Of a DNA stretch of 64,000 nt, positions 34,987 through 43,897 are shown piece by piece. Numbering within the stretch: the first letter of the stretch is position 1; the number at the start of each line of letters is the position of its first letter. Origin of the DNA: Clostridiales bacterium (lineage in GTDB: Bacteria; Bacillota; Clostridia; Saccharofermentanales; Saccharofermentanaceae); NCBI GenBank assembly GCA_017940895.1, contig JAGAXM010000015.1, forward strand, positions 1 through 64,000, in the 5' to 3' direction. The position numbers and the translations under genes are program-made. Below the pieces are notes generated by a model. That model saw only the letters and a program-made list of their open reading frames with translations, was not told the origin of the DNA and made no database searches.

Positions 34987-35015
34987 ATTATATACACGGG
35001 GAAATGCCCATACAA
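34987..35015 (-). promoter_or_regulatory. Promoter of the nfeD-stomatin operon
   Basis: On the minus strand TTGTAT (35010-35015), a 17-base spacer and TATAAT (34987-34992) form a sigma-A-type promoter, followed by a leader of about 28 bases with the ribosome binding site. Confidence 0.65.
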
Positions 35016-35049
35016 TGAATTCGGACCCGATTTAAACAAGTCTTAAACT

Positions 35050-35814
35050 TTACTTATTTTGCTTAATACTTTCCCAATCGTAGAACACTTCTTCCAGCGT
35101 CAGACCTTCGGGCGGCAGCGTCTTTCCGGCGTGTTCGCGGTCGCACGAAGCGATAACTTCGGGGATCTTGTCGGGTGCGATCTTGCCCTGCCCGACATAA
35201 AGCAGAGTGCCGGCGATAATGCGCACCATGTTATAAAGAAATGCTTCGCCCGTAACTTCGATCTCTATAAGACCGTTCGCGCCGCTTCTTACCTCAACGT
35301 GATTGAGTCTGCGCACAGTCGTATTCTGCGAGCCTCCCGCAGCGCAGAATGCAGCGAAGTCATGCTCCCCTTCAAAGAGGGGAGCCGCCTTTTTCATTGC
35401 TTCCACGTCAAGCCTGCCCGTAACAAAATGTGAGTAACGTGAGACCAAAGGGTGCCTTACGGAGCCGTGCATGATCCTGTAGATATAACGCTTACCCTGC
35501 GAGTCGAAACGCGCATTAAAGTCATCGCGCACATCATATGCTGCGATAACGGCAACGTCTTCCGGAAGCAGCGCATTACATGCAAGAGGAAGCTTTTCGC
35601 AGGGAATATTAAACGGGACCTTAGCGGAGCAGACCAGGCCGCGCGCATGTACGCCGGCGTCTGTCCGGGAAGATCCCGTGACTTTAATCTCTTCTTTATA
35701 AAGTGTTGTGAGTGCTCTTTGAATCTCTTCCTGTACGGACCTTCCGTTGTCCTGGATCTGCCAGCCGACAAAGTCGGTTCCGTCGAATTCGATTACAAGA
35801 GCGACCGAAGGCAT
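35050..35814 (-). CDS. truA: tRNA pseudouridine synthase A
   Basis: The 254-residue protein begins ALVIEFDGTDFVGWQIQ and contains SSRTDAGVHARGLVCSA, in which the Asp is the catalytic residue, followed by a NYGR-equivalent YIYRIMHG block and FLYNMVRIIAGTLLYVG. TruA modifies U38-U40 in the anticodon stem of several tRNAs. In many Firmicutes truA follows the ECF transporter genes downstream of rplQ; here a glucokinase gene lies between. The gene begins three bases after the glucokinase stop. Confidence 0.95.
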   Translation of the reverse strand: MPSVALVIEFDGTDFVGWQIQDNGRSVQEEIQRALTTLYKEEIKVTGSSRTDAGVHARGLVCSAKVPFNIPCEKLPLACNALLPEDVAVIAAYDVRDDFNARFDSQGKRYIYRIMHGSVRHPLVSRYSHFVTGRLDVEAMKKAAPLFEGEHDFAAFCAAGGSQNTTVRRLNHVEVRSGANGLIEIEVTGEAFLYNMVRIIAGTLLYVGQGKIAPDKIPEVIASCDREHAGKTLPPEGLTLEEVFYDWESIKQNK

Positions 35815-35817
35815 CTA

Positions 35818-36801
35818 TCAGCAGGCTGTACCGTCGAGGTTCTTGTCGAAGCAGTTCATACCCATCATGGCAGCGCCGACGATACCTGCGTCGTTACCCA
35901 TCTGGGCAAGAGCGATCCTTGTCTTCTTAACGCCGGGGCCGAAGAACGGACGGCTCATTGTCTTCTCCTGCAAAGGTACGAGGAGAGGATCGCCTTCGTT
36001 ACAGATTCCGCCGCCTACTACGAGGACCTCAGGCATGAATGTATTGATGGCGTTGGCAAGTCCGTCAGCAAGGTAATCGGTGTACTTGTCGATAACTTCA
36101 TCAGCAGCCTTGTCACCCATTCTCTGAGCGATGAATGCAACCTTACCGTTAACCTTACCGAGATCCTTGATTACATCGTTGAGCTTGGAATCGGGATTAG
36201 CCTCTGCAGCTTCCTTTGTGATTCTTACGAGAGCGGAAGCGGAAGCATAAGCCTCGAAGCAGCCCTTACGTCCGCATGAGCACTGCTCACCGCCGCTGAC
36301 GAGAACTGTATGACCGAACTCGGAACCTGCCTGGTTGAATCCGGAATAGATCGATCCGTTGATGATGACACCTGCACCTACGCCGGTACCGAGTGTGATC
36401 GTAACTGAATCCTTAACGCCCTTTGCAGCACCTGCAACAGCCTCAGCCATTGCTGCGCAGTTAGCGTCATTATCGATATATACAGGAAGATCGATGACTT
36501 CTCTGATGATCTTTCTCATCGGAGCATTGACGAAAGGAAGGTTCTTGGCATAAACAAGAAGACCTGCCTCGTTGTCGGGGGTTCCGGGAGATCCGATACC
36601 TATAGCGGAAATATCCTCCTTCTTAAGTCCTGCCTCAGCGATAACCTGAACGGCAAGATTACCCATGTCCTTGATAATATCCTCACAGGGTCTGTCTGCA
36701 TTAGTCTTGATACTGGACTTGTTCAACATCTTACCCTGATCGTCTACGATACCCGCCTTGATGTTAGTTCCACCCAGATCGATACCAACATAATATGCCA
36801 T
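35818..36801 (-). CDS. glk: ROK-family glucokinase
   Basis: The 327-residue protein starts YYVGIDLGGTNIKAGIVDD, the ATP-binding ROK motif, and has YIDNDANCAAMAE, TLGTGVGAGVIING, an EFGHTVL block with the substrate His, and CSCGRKGCFEAYASA, the zinc-binding CxCGxxGCxE. ROK glucokinases phosphorylate glucose at carbon 6. Other ROK sugar kinases look alike, so glucose specificity is inferred. It has its own extended -10 promoter and is placed unusually between the ECF genes and truA. Confidence 0.91.
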   Translation of the reverse strand: MAYYVGIDLGGTNIKAGIVDDQGKMLNKSSIKTNADRPCEDIIKDMGNLAVQVIAEAGLKKEDISAIGIGSPGTPDNEAGLLVYAKNLPFVNAPMRKIIREVIDLPVYIDNDANCAAMAEAVAGAAKGVKDSVTITLGTGVGAGVIINGSIYSGFNQAGSEFGHTVLVSGGEQCSCGRKGCFEAYASASALVRITKEAAEANPDSKLNDVIKDLGKVNGKVAFIAQRMGDKAADEVIDKYTDYLADGLANAINTFMPEVLVVGGGICNEGDPLLVPLQEKTMSRPFFGPGVKKTRIALAQMGNDAGIVGAAMMGMNCFDKNLDGTAC

Positions 36802-36838
36802 CTGATGATTCTCCTTCGTAAAGCTTATTAGCTCCGTA

Positions 36839-36847
36839 ATTTTATCA
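36839..36847 (-). promoter_or_regulatory. Extended -10 promoter candidate for glk-truA
   Basis: The minus strand reads TGATAAAAT (TAAAAT at 36839-36844 preceded by TGA), about 38 bases upstream of the glk start. The -35 region is weak (TACTCA at 17 bases). Confidence 0.4.
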
Positions 36848-36875
36848 CATTTTTCTGACAGTGAGTATGCTGTGT

Positions 36876-37685
36876 TTATATAAAATAGATGTCCGTTCCG
36901 ATAAGTACTGCGGCACCCGCCAGGAACAGCACGAACACCACAATATCTCTTCCCTTTATCTTAAGAGGATTAAGCTTAGTTCTGTTGTTTCCTCCGCGGT
37001 AGCACCTCGCATCCATCGCGACTGCAAGATCCTCCGCGCGCTTGAATGATGAGACGAACAGCGGGATCAGAACCGTTATATATCCCTTAAGTTTATTAAG
37101 CGCTGTACCCGTGTCGTAATTCGCACCGCGGCTCTCCTGCGCCTTCATTATCTTATCCGTTTCTTCTATCAGTGTCGGTATGAACCTTAATGCGATCGAC
37201 ATCATCATGGACGCCTCATGCACCGGCACCTTGAACACCTTAAGAGGAGACATAAGAGACTCGAGTGCATCCGCGATCTTAAGAGGTGTTGTTGTCAAAG
37301 TCAGGAATACCGATGTCGACAGGATGAGGAATATAAGTCTTAATGACATGAGCACCGCCTTGGACACACCAACATCGGTAACTTCAATAAACCTCCACGA
37401 CCAAAGGATCTCACCCTGCTTAATAGTGAATATATTCAGTACGAATATAAACAGCGCGAGCGGTATCACGGGCTTTAATGTCGACCATGTAACGCTAAGC
37501 GGTATCTTTGCCGTAATAAGCTGGATCATCGTCAAAGCGAACAACGCGATCAAAGCCTGCGGGGTTCCGATAACGAACACCGCCACAAGATAGACGATAT
37601 AGAGGATAATCTTGAGGCGCGGATCCGTCTCATGCAGAACGGAGCGCGTATCAACAAAACGGCCGAGACTGATATCGCTTAACAT
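36876..37685 (-). CDS. ecfT: Energy-coupling factor transporter transmembrane protein EcfT
   Basis: The 269-residue membrane protein begins SDISLGRFVDTRSVLHETDPRLK, the usual EcfT start, with about five or six helices. It carries AQESRGANYDTG and AVAMDARCYRGGNNRTK, the two coupling-helix motifs with Ala-Arg-Gly that contact the ATPases. It forms the membrane part of a shared ECF importer for vitamins, which uses separate S components. No S component is seen nearby. It overlaps the end of the ATPase gene by seven bases. Confidence 0.94.
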   Translation of the reverse strand: MLSDISLGRFVDTRSVLHETDPRLKIILYIVYLVAVFVIGTPQALIALFALTMIQLITAKIPLSVTWSTLKPVIPLALFIFVLNIFTIKQGEILWSWRFIEVTDVGVSKAVLMSLRLIFLILSTSVFLTLTTTPLKIADALESLMSPLKVFKVPVHEASMMMSIALRFIPTLIEETDKIMKAQESRGANYDTGTALNKLKGYITVLIPLFVSSFKRAEDLAVAMDARCYRGGNNRTKLNPLKIKGRDIVVFVLFLAGAAVLIGTDIYFI

Positions 37686-39454
37686 GAGAGCACACCTCTT
37701 ATTATGGAAGCAGCTTCATGCGCGGGATCGGGCAAAGGAGGCATCATCATGAATCTCGGATCCTCCTTGGCAAGCTTCTCTTTTACCTTCGATGAGAACT
37801 CATAGAGAAGCGGCATGGATATACCGTATTCCCTTGCCTTCTGCTCGCTCTCGAAAAGCTGAGCTGCAGTTCCTTCCGCCGCTTTCCTGCCTTCCTTTAT
37901 GCATACGATCCTGTCCGCGTAACGCGCGGCTTCGTCCATGTTATGCGACACGATTATAACCGTGGTACCTGTCTCGCGGAGAGCGCAGATCGTATCGAAC
38001 ATCTCCCGGCGACCGATAGGGTCAAGTCCCGCAGCAGGCTCGTCGAGGACAAGCACCTGCGGCTTCATAACGAGCACGCCCGCAAGCGCCGCTCTTCTCT
38101 TCTGTCCTCCCGACAGCTCGAAAGGACTTTTATCGAGCACATCCTCGGAAAGTCCGGAGATAATGGCGGCACCTCTGATCCTTGATTCGATGTTCACGTC
38201 GGGAGCGTGCATATTTACAAGACCGTATGCAATGTCCTTGCGAACGGTCTCCTCGAACAGCTGATACTCGGGATACTGGAATACGAGACTTACCTTGCGC
38301 CTTATCTGCGCGATGTCTTTCTTTCTTGAAGTCGTAAGGACGCTGTTGTCCTCATTGATGAATCTGATCTCACCGGACTGAGGCCTTACGATGCCGTTAA
38401 GATGTGAGATGAACGTCGTCTTTCCGCACCCGCTCTTACCTACTACGGCAAGTATCTCGCCCTGGTATACATCAAGATCCATGTGCTCGATCGCATAAGT
38501 CTTGCCGCCGTCATATGAATACGACAGATCCGACACCTCGAGGATCTTTCTTGTGTTCTCATGCTTCTTTAATTGTTTAACTTTGGGGACCGCTTTTGCT
38601 TCCCGCGCGTATCTTACCGCCGCACCGATGCGGGCATCCTTGTCTTTAATATCATCTTCCCTGATAACCTTTCCGGATGCTTTTGCAAGCTCATATACGA
38701 GACCTATATCCGCGGGCAGCTCAAGTCCCGCTTCTCTTATTACGTCGGGTTTCGAGAAAATCTCGGAAGGCGTGCCCTCCATCGCCACCTTACCTTCTTT
38801 AACGACGAAGATCCTCTGACATCTTGCAGCCTCATTCATGTCATGGGTTATGGTAAGGACCGTGATCCCCTTCTCGCGGTTCATCTTCTCGACGAGCTCA
38901 AGGAATTCATCGCGGCTGACCGGATCTAACATAGCGGTAGACTCATCGAGGATAAGGACCTCAGGTCTCATTGCAAGCGCGCCGGCGATAGCAAGCTTCT
39001 GCTTCTGTCCGCCGGACAGGGATGCAGCCTCGCGCTTACGAAGATCATAGAGACCGACATATTTAAGCGCTTCATCGACGCGCTCTCTTAATTCGGGATT
39101 GGGGATACCCAGATTCTCGGGACCGAATGCGACATCTTCCTCGACTATGGTTCCTACTATCTGGTTGTCAGGGTTCTGGAATACATATGAGCACCTCTCA
39201 CGAATGGCATATATATCGGATTCATCAGAAGCCGTGTTCCCCAGAACGCAGACAGTGCCTTCATCCGGAAGCTCAAGAACGTCTATCAGCTTTGCAAGAG
39301 TCGACTTGCCGGATCCGTTAGGACCCAAGACAGCACAATAAGCCCCGGACTTAACATCGAGGCTTATATTATCGAGGGCTTTAACCTCCAGGCTTTGTCC
39401 CTCGTCGGTCTTATATGCGAAGCTTACGTTCTTAACACTTATCGCGTCTGACAT
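37679..39454 (-). CDS. Fused double ATPase of the energy-coupling factor transporter (EcfA1-EcfA2 in one chain)
   Basis: This 591-residue protein holds two complete ABC ATPase domains. The first (about residues 5-245) has GPNGSGKST, LSGGQKQKLA and VLILDESTAMLD. The second (about 300-540) has GKSGCGKTT, LSGGQKRRAAL and VLVLDEPAAGLD. In most Firmicutes EcfA1 and EcfA2 are two genes between rplQ and ecfT; here one open frame covers both, with a linker of about 60 residues. The protein powers vitamin uptake together with EcfT. No frameshift or stop interrupts the joint. It lies after the rplQ terminator. Confidence 0.93.
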   Translation of the reverse strand: MSDAISVKNVSFAYKTDEGQSLEVKALDNISLDVKSGAYCAVLGPNGSGKSTLAKLIDVLELPDEGTVCVLGNTASDESDIYAIRERCSYVFQNPDNQIVGTIVEEDVAFGPENLGIPNPELRERVDEALKYVGLYDLRKREAASLSGGQKQKLAIAGALAMRPEVLILDESTAMLDPVSRDEFLELVEKMNREKGITVLTITHDMNEAARCQRIFVVKEGKVAMEGTPSEIFSKPDVIREAGLELPADIGLVYELAKASGKVIREDDIKDKDARIGAAVRYAREAKAVPKVKQLKKHENTRKILEVSDLSYSYDGGKTYAIEHMDLDVYQGEILAVVGKSGCGKTTFISHLNGIVRPQSGEIRFINEDNSVLTTSRKKDIAQIRRKVSLVFQYPEYQLFEETVRKDIAYGLVNMHAPDVNIESRIRGAAIISGLSEDVLDKSPFELSGGQKRRAALAGVLVMKPQVLVLDEPAAGLDPIGRREMFDTICALRETGTTVIIVSHNMDEAARYADRIVCIKEGRKAAEGTAAQLFESEQKAREYGISMPLLYEFSSKVKEKLAKEDPRFMMMPPLPDPAHEAASIIRGVLSC

Positions 39455-39474
39455 TTGAATCGAGTTCCTGATAT

Positions 39475-39504
39475 TGAAAAACGGGACTGCATTGCAGCCC
39501 CGTT
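39475..39504 (-). terminator. Rho-independent terminator after rplQ
   Basis: On the minus strand AACGGGGCTGCA and TGCAGTCCCGTT pair (one G-U) around a tight loop, followed by TTTTTC. It lies 38 bases past the rplQ stop and ends the ribosomal block. The ECF ATPase gene starts 20 bases later without a visible promoter, so part of its transcription may be read-through. Confidence 0.9.
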
Positions 39505-39542
39505 AAATCCGTTAACTACTTCTTGTTGCAGATCTTATCGGA

Positions 39543-40067
39543 TCAAACGAACTCGAGGATAGCCATCTCGGAACCGTCACCGCGTCTTGCGCCGAGTCTG
39601 ATGACTCTTGTGTAACCGCCCTGTCTGCCCTCATACTTGGGAGCGATCTCGTCGAACATCTTGTTGACGGGATTGATGGTGTTGCCCTCAGCATCATGGC
39701 TCTTCATGAGCCAGTATGTCATCTGCTTTCTTGCTGCAAGTCTGGAAGCGGAATCAACCTGAACAGTCTTTGTCTTGATCTCACGATCAACTGCATCATA
39801 CTTGTTTCCGTTCTTGGATGTCTTTGTAACAAGAACCTTATTGCCCTTACCGTCGAGCTTTGCAGCTGAAACAGTAACGTCCTTTGTTGTGAAGTTGTCC
39901 TTCTCCTTGATAGCGTCCGCAACGAGGCTGTCAACGATAGAGCTTACTTCCTTTGCACGTGCAACAGTTGTCTCTACTCTGCCGTTGATTACCAATGCAG
40001 TAGAAAGGCTGCGAAGGATCGCGAGCTTCTGATCTGACGGACGGCCAAGCTTTCTGTTAATTGCCAT
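39543..40067 (-). CDS. rplQ: 50S ribosomal protein L17, with internal insertion
   Basis: This 174-residue L17 starts [18 protein letters not shown] and ends [20 protein letters not shown], as expected. The family is usually about 115-130 residues. The surplus is a block of about 50 residues around positions 57-108, rich in Lys, Val and Thr ([20 protein letters not shown]), between the two conserved halves. L17 sits near the tunnel exit of the large subunit. It is the last gene of the alpha operon. Confidence 0.96.
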   Translation of the reverse strand: MAINRKLGRPSDQKLAILRSLSTALVINGRVETTVARAKEVSSIVDSLVADAIKEKDNFTTKDVTVSAAKLDGKGNKVLVTKTSKNGNKYDAVDREIKTKTVQVDSASRLAARKQMTYWLMKSHDAEGNTINPVNKMFDEIAPKYEGRQGGYTRVIRLGARRGDGSEMAILEFV

Positions 40068-40093
40068 ATGTCAATAATCCTCCTGATGTACTC

Positions 40094-41047
40094 TTATAAA
40101 TCCGCATCGGAAAGATGCAGACCCATATCGGAAAGCTTAGCGATGACTTCGTCAAGCGACTTCTTTCCGAGGTTTCTGACCTTGATCATCTCGTCCTCAG
40201 ACTTGCTGATGAGATCACCGACTGTGTTGATCGCTGCTCTCTTCAGGCAGTTGTATGTACGAACTGAGAAATCGAGGTCCTCGATAGCTCTGTTAAGCTC
40301 GGAATTCTTCTCCGTCTTAGGCTCAACGGTCTTGAAACTGATACCGCTGTCCGTATCTGTCAAAGCCTTGAACAGGCTTAAGTGTGTGATAAGGATGTCA
40401 GCTGCAGAAGCGAAAGCCTCGTCTACTGCGATAGTACCGTCTGTCCATACCTCGAGGGTAAGGCTGTCGTAGTCTGTTCTTGCTCCGACACGGGTATTCT
40501 CAACAACGAAGTTTGCCTTCTTGATAGGTGTGAAGATGGAATCGATAGCGATGATGCCGATTGCCTGTCCCTCAACCTTATTCTGCTCTGCGGTGTTATA
40601 TCCGCGGCCCTTGCTGATAGTCAGTTCCATGAACACCTTAGCGGTTCCGTTAAGATGTGCGATTACAAGATCAGGATTTACGATCTCGATCTCGTCATCG
40701 TGAACGATGTCTCCTGCCTTGAGTTCGCCTGTCTTGCCCTCAGGTACGCTGATGCATACTGTCTTGGGGGAATCACTGTGGAGCTTAACGCGGATATCCT
40801 TGATGTTAAGGATGATCTCTGTCATGTCCTCGATGATTCCGGGAACAGTTGTGAACTCGTGATAGATATTATCGATCTTGATCGCCGTTACAGCAGCACC
40901 GGTAAGAGAAGAAAGCAGAACTCTGCGCAGGGAGTTACCCAGCGTTGTGCCGTATCCACGCTCGAGGGGTGATACGACGTACTTGCCGTAGGAACCGTCC
41001 TCGCTTGTTTCTTTACATTCAATGGTAGGCTGTAAAATATCGTTCAT
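40094..41047 (-). CDS. rpoA: DNA-directed RNA polymerase subunit alpha
   Basis: The 317-residue protein has the N-terminal assembly domain (YVVSPLERGYGTTLGNSLRR, then IDNIYHEFTTVPGIIEDMTE) and the C-terminal DNA-binding domain (NCLKRAAINTVGDLISKSED, GKKSLDEV). Length is normal. It lies in the standard place between rpsD and rplQ. Confidence 0.98.
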   Translation of the reverse strand: MNDILQPTIECKETSEDGSYGKYVVSPLERGYGTTLGNSLRRVLLSSLTGAAVTAIKIDNIYHEFTTVPGIIEDMTEIILNIKDIRVKLHSDSPKTVCISVPEGKTGELKAGDIVHDDEIEIVNPDLVIAHLNGTAKVFMELTISKGRGYNTAEQNKVEGQAIGIIAIDSIFTPIKKANFVVENTRVGARTDYDSLTLEVWTDGTIAVDEAFASAADILITHLSLFKALTDTDSGISFKTVEPKTEKNSELNRAIEDLDFSVRTYNCLKRAAINTVGDLISKSEDEMIKVRNLGKKSLDEVIAKLSDMGLHLSDADL

Positions 41048-41072
41048 TGTTTTTCCTCCGTTCTACAGGCTA

Positions 41073-41669
41073 TTACTTGCTGTACAACTCGACGATTGCA
41101 ACTGCGTTTACAGGAACATCGATCTGCTCTGCTGTAGGAATTGCATTTACCTTACCGGAGAGCTTATCGTGATCTGCAGAGAGCCACTCGGGAACAGCGA
41201 TAACGTCTGTTCTCTCAAGGATCTCCTTGAATCTGGGGGAAGACTTAGCAGCATCCTTAACCTCGATAACGTCACCGACGCTTACACGATAGGAAGGAAT
41301 GTTAACTGTCTTGCCGTTAACTGTGATATTTCTGTGACTGATGATCTGCTTTGCTTCGTCTCTTGTACGAGCATAGCCCATTCTGAAAAGAACGTTATCA
41401 AGTCTTGTCTCGAGGAGGATCATGAGATTCTCTCCGACTGTACCGTAATGAAGCTTCTGAGCCTTCTCGAAATAATTTCTGAAGGGCTTCTCAAGAACGC
41501 CGTAGATGAACTTAGCCTTCTGCTTCTCCTTGAGCTGAACGCCGTACTCGGAAACCTTCTTAGGTCTTGCATTTCTGTTTCTGTTTGATTTCTTGTCGAT
41601 ACCAAGAACTGCAGGCTCAATACCGAGAGATCTGCATTTCTTGAGGACAGGTGTCATATCTCTAGCCAT
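41073..41669 (-). CDS. rpsD: 30S ribosomal protein S4
   Basis: The 198-residue S4 begins ARDMTPVLKKCRSLGIEP and contains RLDNVLFRMGYARTRDEAKQ and the S4 RNA-binding domain HRNITVNGKTVNIPS. The start chosen is ATG 41669, about eight bases after AGAGGG; a TTG two codons earlier lies too close to that site. S4 nucleates 30S assembly and, in many bacteria, also represses its operon. Confidence 0.97.
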   Translation of the reverse strand: MARDMTPVLKKCRSLGIEPAVLGIDKKSNRNRNARPKKVSEYGVQLKEKQKAKFIYGVLEKPFRNYFEKAQKLHYGTVGENLMILLETRLDNVLFRMGYARTRDEAKQIISHRNITVNGKTVNIPSYRVSVGDVIEVKDAAKSSPRFKEILERTDVIAVPEWLSADHDKLSGKVNAIPTAEQIDVPVNAVAIVELYSK

Positions 41670-41690
41670 AATCAATTACCCTCTTTCGTA

Positions 41691-42086
41691 TTAAACTCTG
41701 CGACGCTTGGGAGGACGGCAGCCGTTGTGAGGAACGGGTGTAACGTCCTTGATCATCGTAATCTCAAGACCAGCTGTAGCGAGTGCTCTAACAGCAGACT
41801 CACGGCCAGCACCGGGTCCCTTGACATAAACCTCTACAGTCTTCATGCCGTGATCAACTGCCTTCTTAGCAGCATCCTCGGCAGCGATCTGTGCCGCAAA
41901 AGCTGTACCCTTACGGGAACCTCTCATGTTCTGCATTCCTGCAGATGACCAGGAAATAGCATTTCCTGCCTTATCAGTAATTGTGATGATGGTGTTGTTA
42001 AAGGTGGCATGGATGTGAGCAGCACCTTCAACGATGTTTTTACGCTCTCTCCTCTTGGGTCTGGAGCTCTGCTTATTATTAGCCAT
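41691..42086 (-). CDS. rpsK: 30S ribosomal protein S11
   Basis: The 131-residue S11 has a basic N-terminus ([11 protein letters not shown]), [15 protein letters not shown], and the C-terminal [17 protein letters not shown]. It lines the mRNA exit region of the small subunit. Order rpsM-rpsK-rpsD-rpoA-rplQ is the standard alpha operon. Confidence 0.98.
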   Translation of the reverse strand: MANNKQSSRPKRRERKNIVEGAAHIHATFNNTIITITDKAGNAISWSSAGMQNMRGSRKGTAFAAQIAAEDAAKKAVDHGMKTVEVYVKGPGAGRESAVRALATAGLEITMIKDVTPVPHNGCRPPKRRRV

Positions 42087-42101
42087 TTATTTCGCCTCCC
42101 C

Positions 42102-42473
42102 TTACTTCTTCTTACCTGCGACAGTATGCTTAGGACCCTTACGAGTTCTTGCATTTGTCTTTGTGCGCTGTCCGTGAACGGGAAGGCCCAGTCTGTGACG
42201 ACGTCCTCTGTAGCAATTGATATCTGTAAGACGCTTGATGTCTCCAGCTACCTGTCTCTTGAGGTCACCCTCAACAGTAATGTTCTCGCGCTCGATCGTT
42301 TCACGGATCTTAGCGACTTCGTCCTCTGTAAGATCTTTAACCCTGGTATCAGGATTCAATCCGGCACTCTTGATGATGCTGGATGCGCTTGTCGTACCAA
42401 TGCCGTAGATATAAGTGAGAGCAATCTCGATTCTCTTATCATTCGGCAGATCAACACCGGCAATACGAGCCAT
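42102..42473 (-). CDS. rpsM: 30S ribosomal protein S13
   Basis: The 123-residue S13 starts [20 protein letters not shown] and ends [17 protein letters not shown]. The start is ATG 42473, after a GGAGG; an upstream in-frame codon at 42518 falls in the leader. It contacts the 30S head and tRNAs. It is preceded by an unusually long structured gap of 196 bases after rpmJ. Confidence 0.97.
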   Translation of the reverse strand: MARIAGVDLPNDKRIEIALTYIYGIGTTSASSIIKSAGLNPDTRVKDLTEDEVAKIRETIERENITVEGDLKRQVAGDIKRLTDINCYRGRRHRLGLPVHGQRTKTNARTRKGPKHTVAGKKK

Positions 42474-42669
42474 TTTTCTTCCTCCATTAAGGTGTAATTT
42501 TGAATTTTCATACGACACGCCGCAGGGAATTCTCTTTACAGGGAACAGCCGCCCCCACTTGTCGTGTTATAAGCTTTAATTCGTTGTTTGTTCTTTTGTT
42601 GTTCGCGGAAGAGCAGTTCCGCGCGAGCGACTCGACAGGGCTAAATCTGTCTGCAGTCGGATCTTGTTC
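42474..42669 (-). promoter_or_regulatory. Structured leader between rpmJ and rpsM
   Basis: This 196-base gap stands out in a block where most gaps are 2-30 bases. On the minus strand it holds a hairpin of seven GC-rich pairs, CGCGGAA / TTCCGCG (42604-42623). It also holds a longer-range pairing ACGACA (42560-42565) with TGTCGT (42512-42517), enclosing a G-rich stretch and AGAGAATTCCCTG. No T run follows the hairpins. The position matches the S4-regulated alpha-operon leader of enterobacteria, but similarity of fold is not shown. Confidence 0.45.
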
Positions 42670-42783
42670 TTATCCCTGCACCTGCTTGTGCTTAGGATCG
42701 GAACAAATGATCATGACTTTGCCATGACGGCGAATTACCTTGCACTTCTCGCACATAGGCTTAACCGACGGTCTGACTTTCAT
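42670..42783 (-). CDS. rpmJ: 50S ribosomal protein L36
   Basis: A 37-residue protein reads [19 protein letters not shown] then [18 protein letters not shown]. It carries the zinc ligands Cys-x-x-Cys, Cys and His of the C-plus form of L36. It starts at ATG 42783 after AGGAGGAGG. It follows infA by 114 bases and has a promoter of its own. Confidence 0.96.
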   Translation of the reverse strand: MKVRPSVKPMCEKCKVIRRHGKVMIICSDPKHKQVQG

Positions 42784-42846
42784 CTGCTTTCCTCCTCCTG
42801 CATTTTATGCTACATAAACAATGCGCTTTTACGCGCACGCTAATAT

Positions 42847-42874
42847 ATTTTATCAGCCTTTTTCATTTTTGCAA
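42847..42874 (-). promoter_or_regulatory. Promoter of rpmJ and the alpha operon
   Basis: On the minus strand TTGCAA (42869-42874), a 16-base spacer and TAAAAT (42847-42852), with a TG extension just before the -10, lie in an AT-rich gap after infA. It would allow the alpha-operon genes to be transcribed separately from spc. Confidence 0.6.
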
Positions 42875-42897
42875 GCTGATTTTTCAAATAATATGGA

Positions 42898-43119
42898 TTA
42901 GTTTTTTCCTCTCCATGTAATTCTTCCCTTGGAAAGATCATAAGGTGACAATTCCATTGTTACCTTATCTCCGGGCAGGATTTTGATGTAGTTCTGACGG
43001 AGCTTACCGGAAATGTAAGCCGTAACCACATAACCGTTGTCGAGCTTAACCTTGAACGTAGCGTTCTTCAAGGCTTCTTCAACAATACCCTCAACTTCAA
43101 TAACGTCTTCCTTAGCCAT
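42898..43119 (-). CDS. infA: Translation initiation factor IF-1
   Basis: The 73-residue OB-fold protein runs from [19 protein letters not shown] to [17 protein letters not shown], normal for IF-1 (about 72). The start is ATG 43119 after AGGAGGGAC; the ribosome binding site and first codons overlap the end of map by eight bases. Confidence 0.97.
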   Translation of the reverse strand: MAKEDVIEVEGIVEEALKNATFKVKLDNGYVVTAYISGKLRQNYIKILPGDKVTMELSPYDLSKGRITWRGKN

Positions 43120-43882
43120 TAAGTCCCTCCTCATAAGTTGTCATTTCGGGTCCGTTATCCGTTATTATAACCGTATTCTCATAATGTGCAGTAGGCAAAC
43201 CGTCTGCCGAGCATACCGCCCAGCCGTCGTGTCCCAATACGACATTACGTTTTCCCATGTTGATCATGGGCTCGATGCAGAAAGCCATTCCCTTCTGGAT
43301 CCTTGTTCCTCTTCCCGCCTTACCGTAGTTCGGCACGTCCGGCTCCTGATGCATCTGCCTGCCGATACCGTGACCGGTAAGCTCTCTTACAACACCGTAG
43401 CCGTATCCTTCCGCGCAAGCCTGAACTGCAGCGCTGACATCGCCGATACGGTTGCCGATCTGAGCCTTCTTGAGGCCTTCGAAAAAGCATTCCTTCGTTC
43501 TGTCTACAAGAAGACGTGTCTCCTCTTTTACATCGCCTACAAGGAAAGTTCTTGCTGCATCTCCCATAAAGCCGTTAAGTTCGGCGACAACATCGCACGT
43601 TATGATATCGCCTTCCTTAAGAACAACTCTGTCAGACGGAATGCCGTGAACGACCACGTCATTTATGGATGTGCAGATAGCTGCCGGGAACGGAGGTTCT
43701 CCGTAACCGACGCAGGGACATGAACCCCCTGCTTCTTTTATTATCATCTGAGCAAGATCATCTAACTGCTTTGTCGTGACTCCCGGCTTTACGGCCTTAC
43801 GAAGTTCGCTTAAGACGACAGCAGTGAGCTTTCCTGCTTTTCTCATCAGATCCAGTTCGTAATCGGATAATATTTCTACCAC
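43112..43882 (-). CDS. map: Methionine aminopeptidase, type I
   Basis: The 256-residue enzyme shows [22 protein letters not shown] with the substrate His, [20 protein letters not shown] with the two metal-binding Asp, [16 protein letters not shown] and [10 protein letters not shown]. It removes the initiator methionine. The start taken is GTG 43882, six bases after AAGGTG; a TTG at 43897 directly after the adk stop has no site. It is coupled to infA downstream. Confidence 0.95.
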   Translation of the reverse strand: MVEILSDYELDLMRKAGKLTAVVLSELRKAVKPGVTTKQLDDLAQMIIKEAGGSCPCVGYGEPPFPAAICTSINDVVVHGIPSDRVVLKEGDIITCDVVAELNGFMGDAARTFLVGDVKEETRLLVDRTKECFFEGLKKAQIGNRIGDVSAAVQACAEGYGYGVVRELTGHGIGRQMHQEPDVPNYGKAGRGTRIQKGMAFCIEPMINMGKRNVVLGHDGWAVCSADGLPTAHYENTVIITDNGPEMTTYEEGLNG

Positions 43883-43897
43883 TGAAAACACCTTCAA

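Noticed and set aside
35452..36279. A 275-codon open frame on the plus strand
   Set aside because: It is antisense across truA and the glucokinase, both clear genes, and has no recognisable domain.
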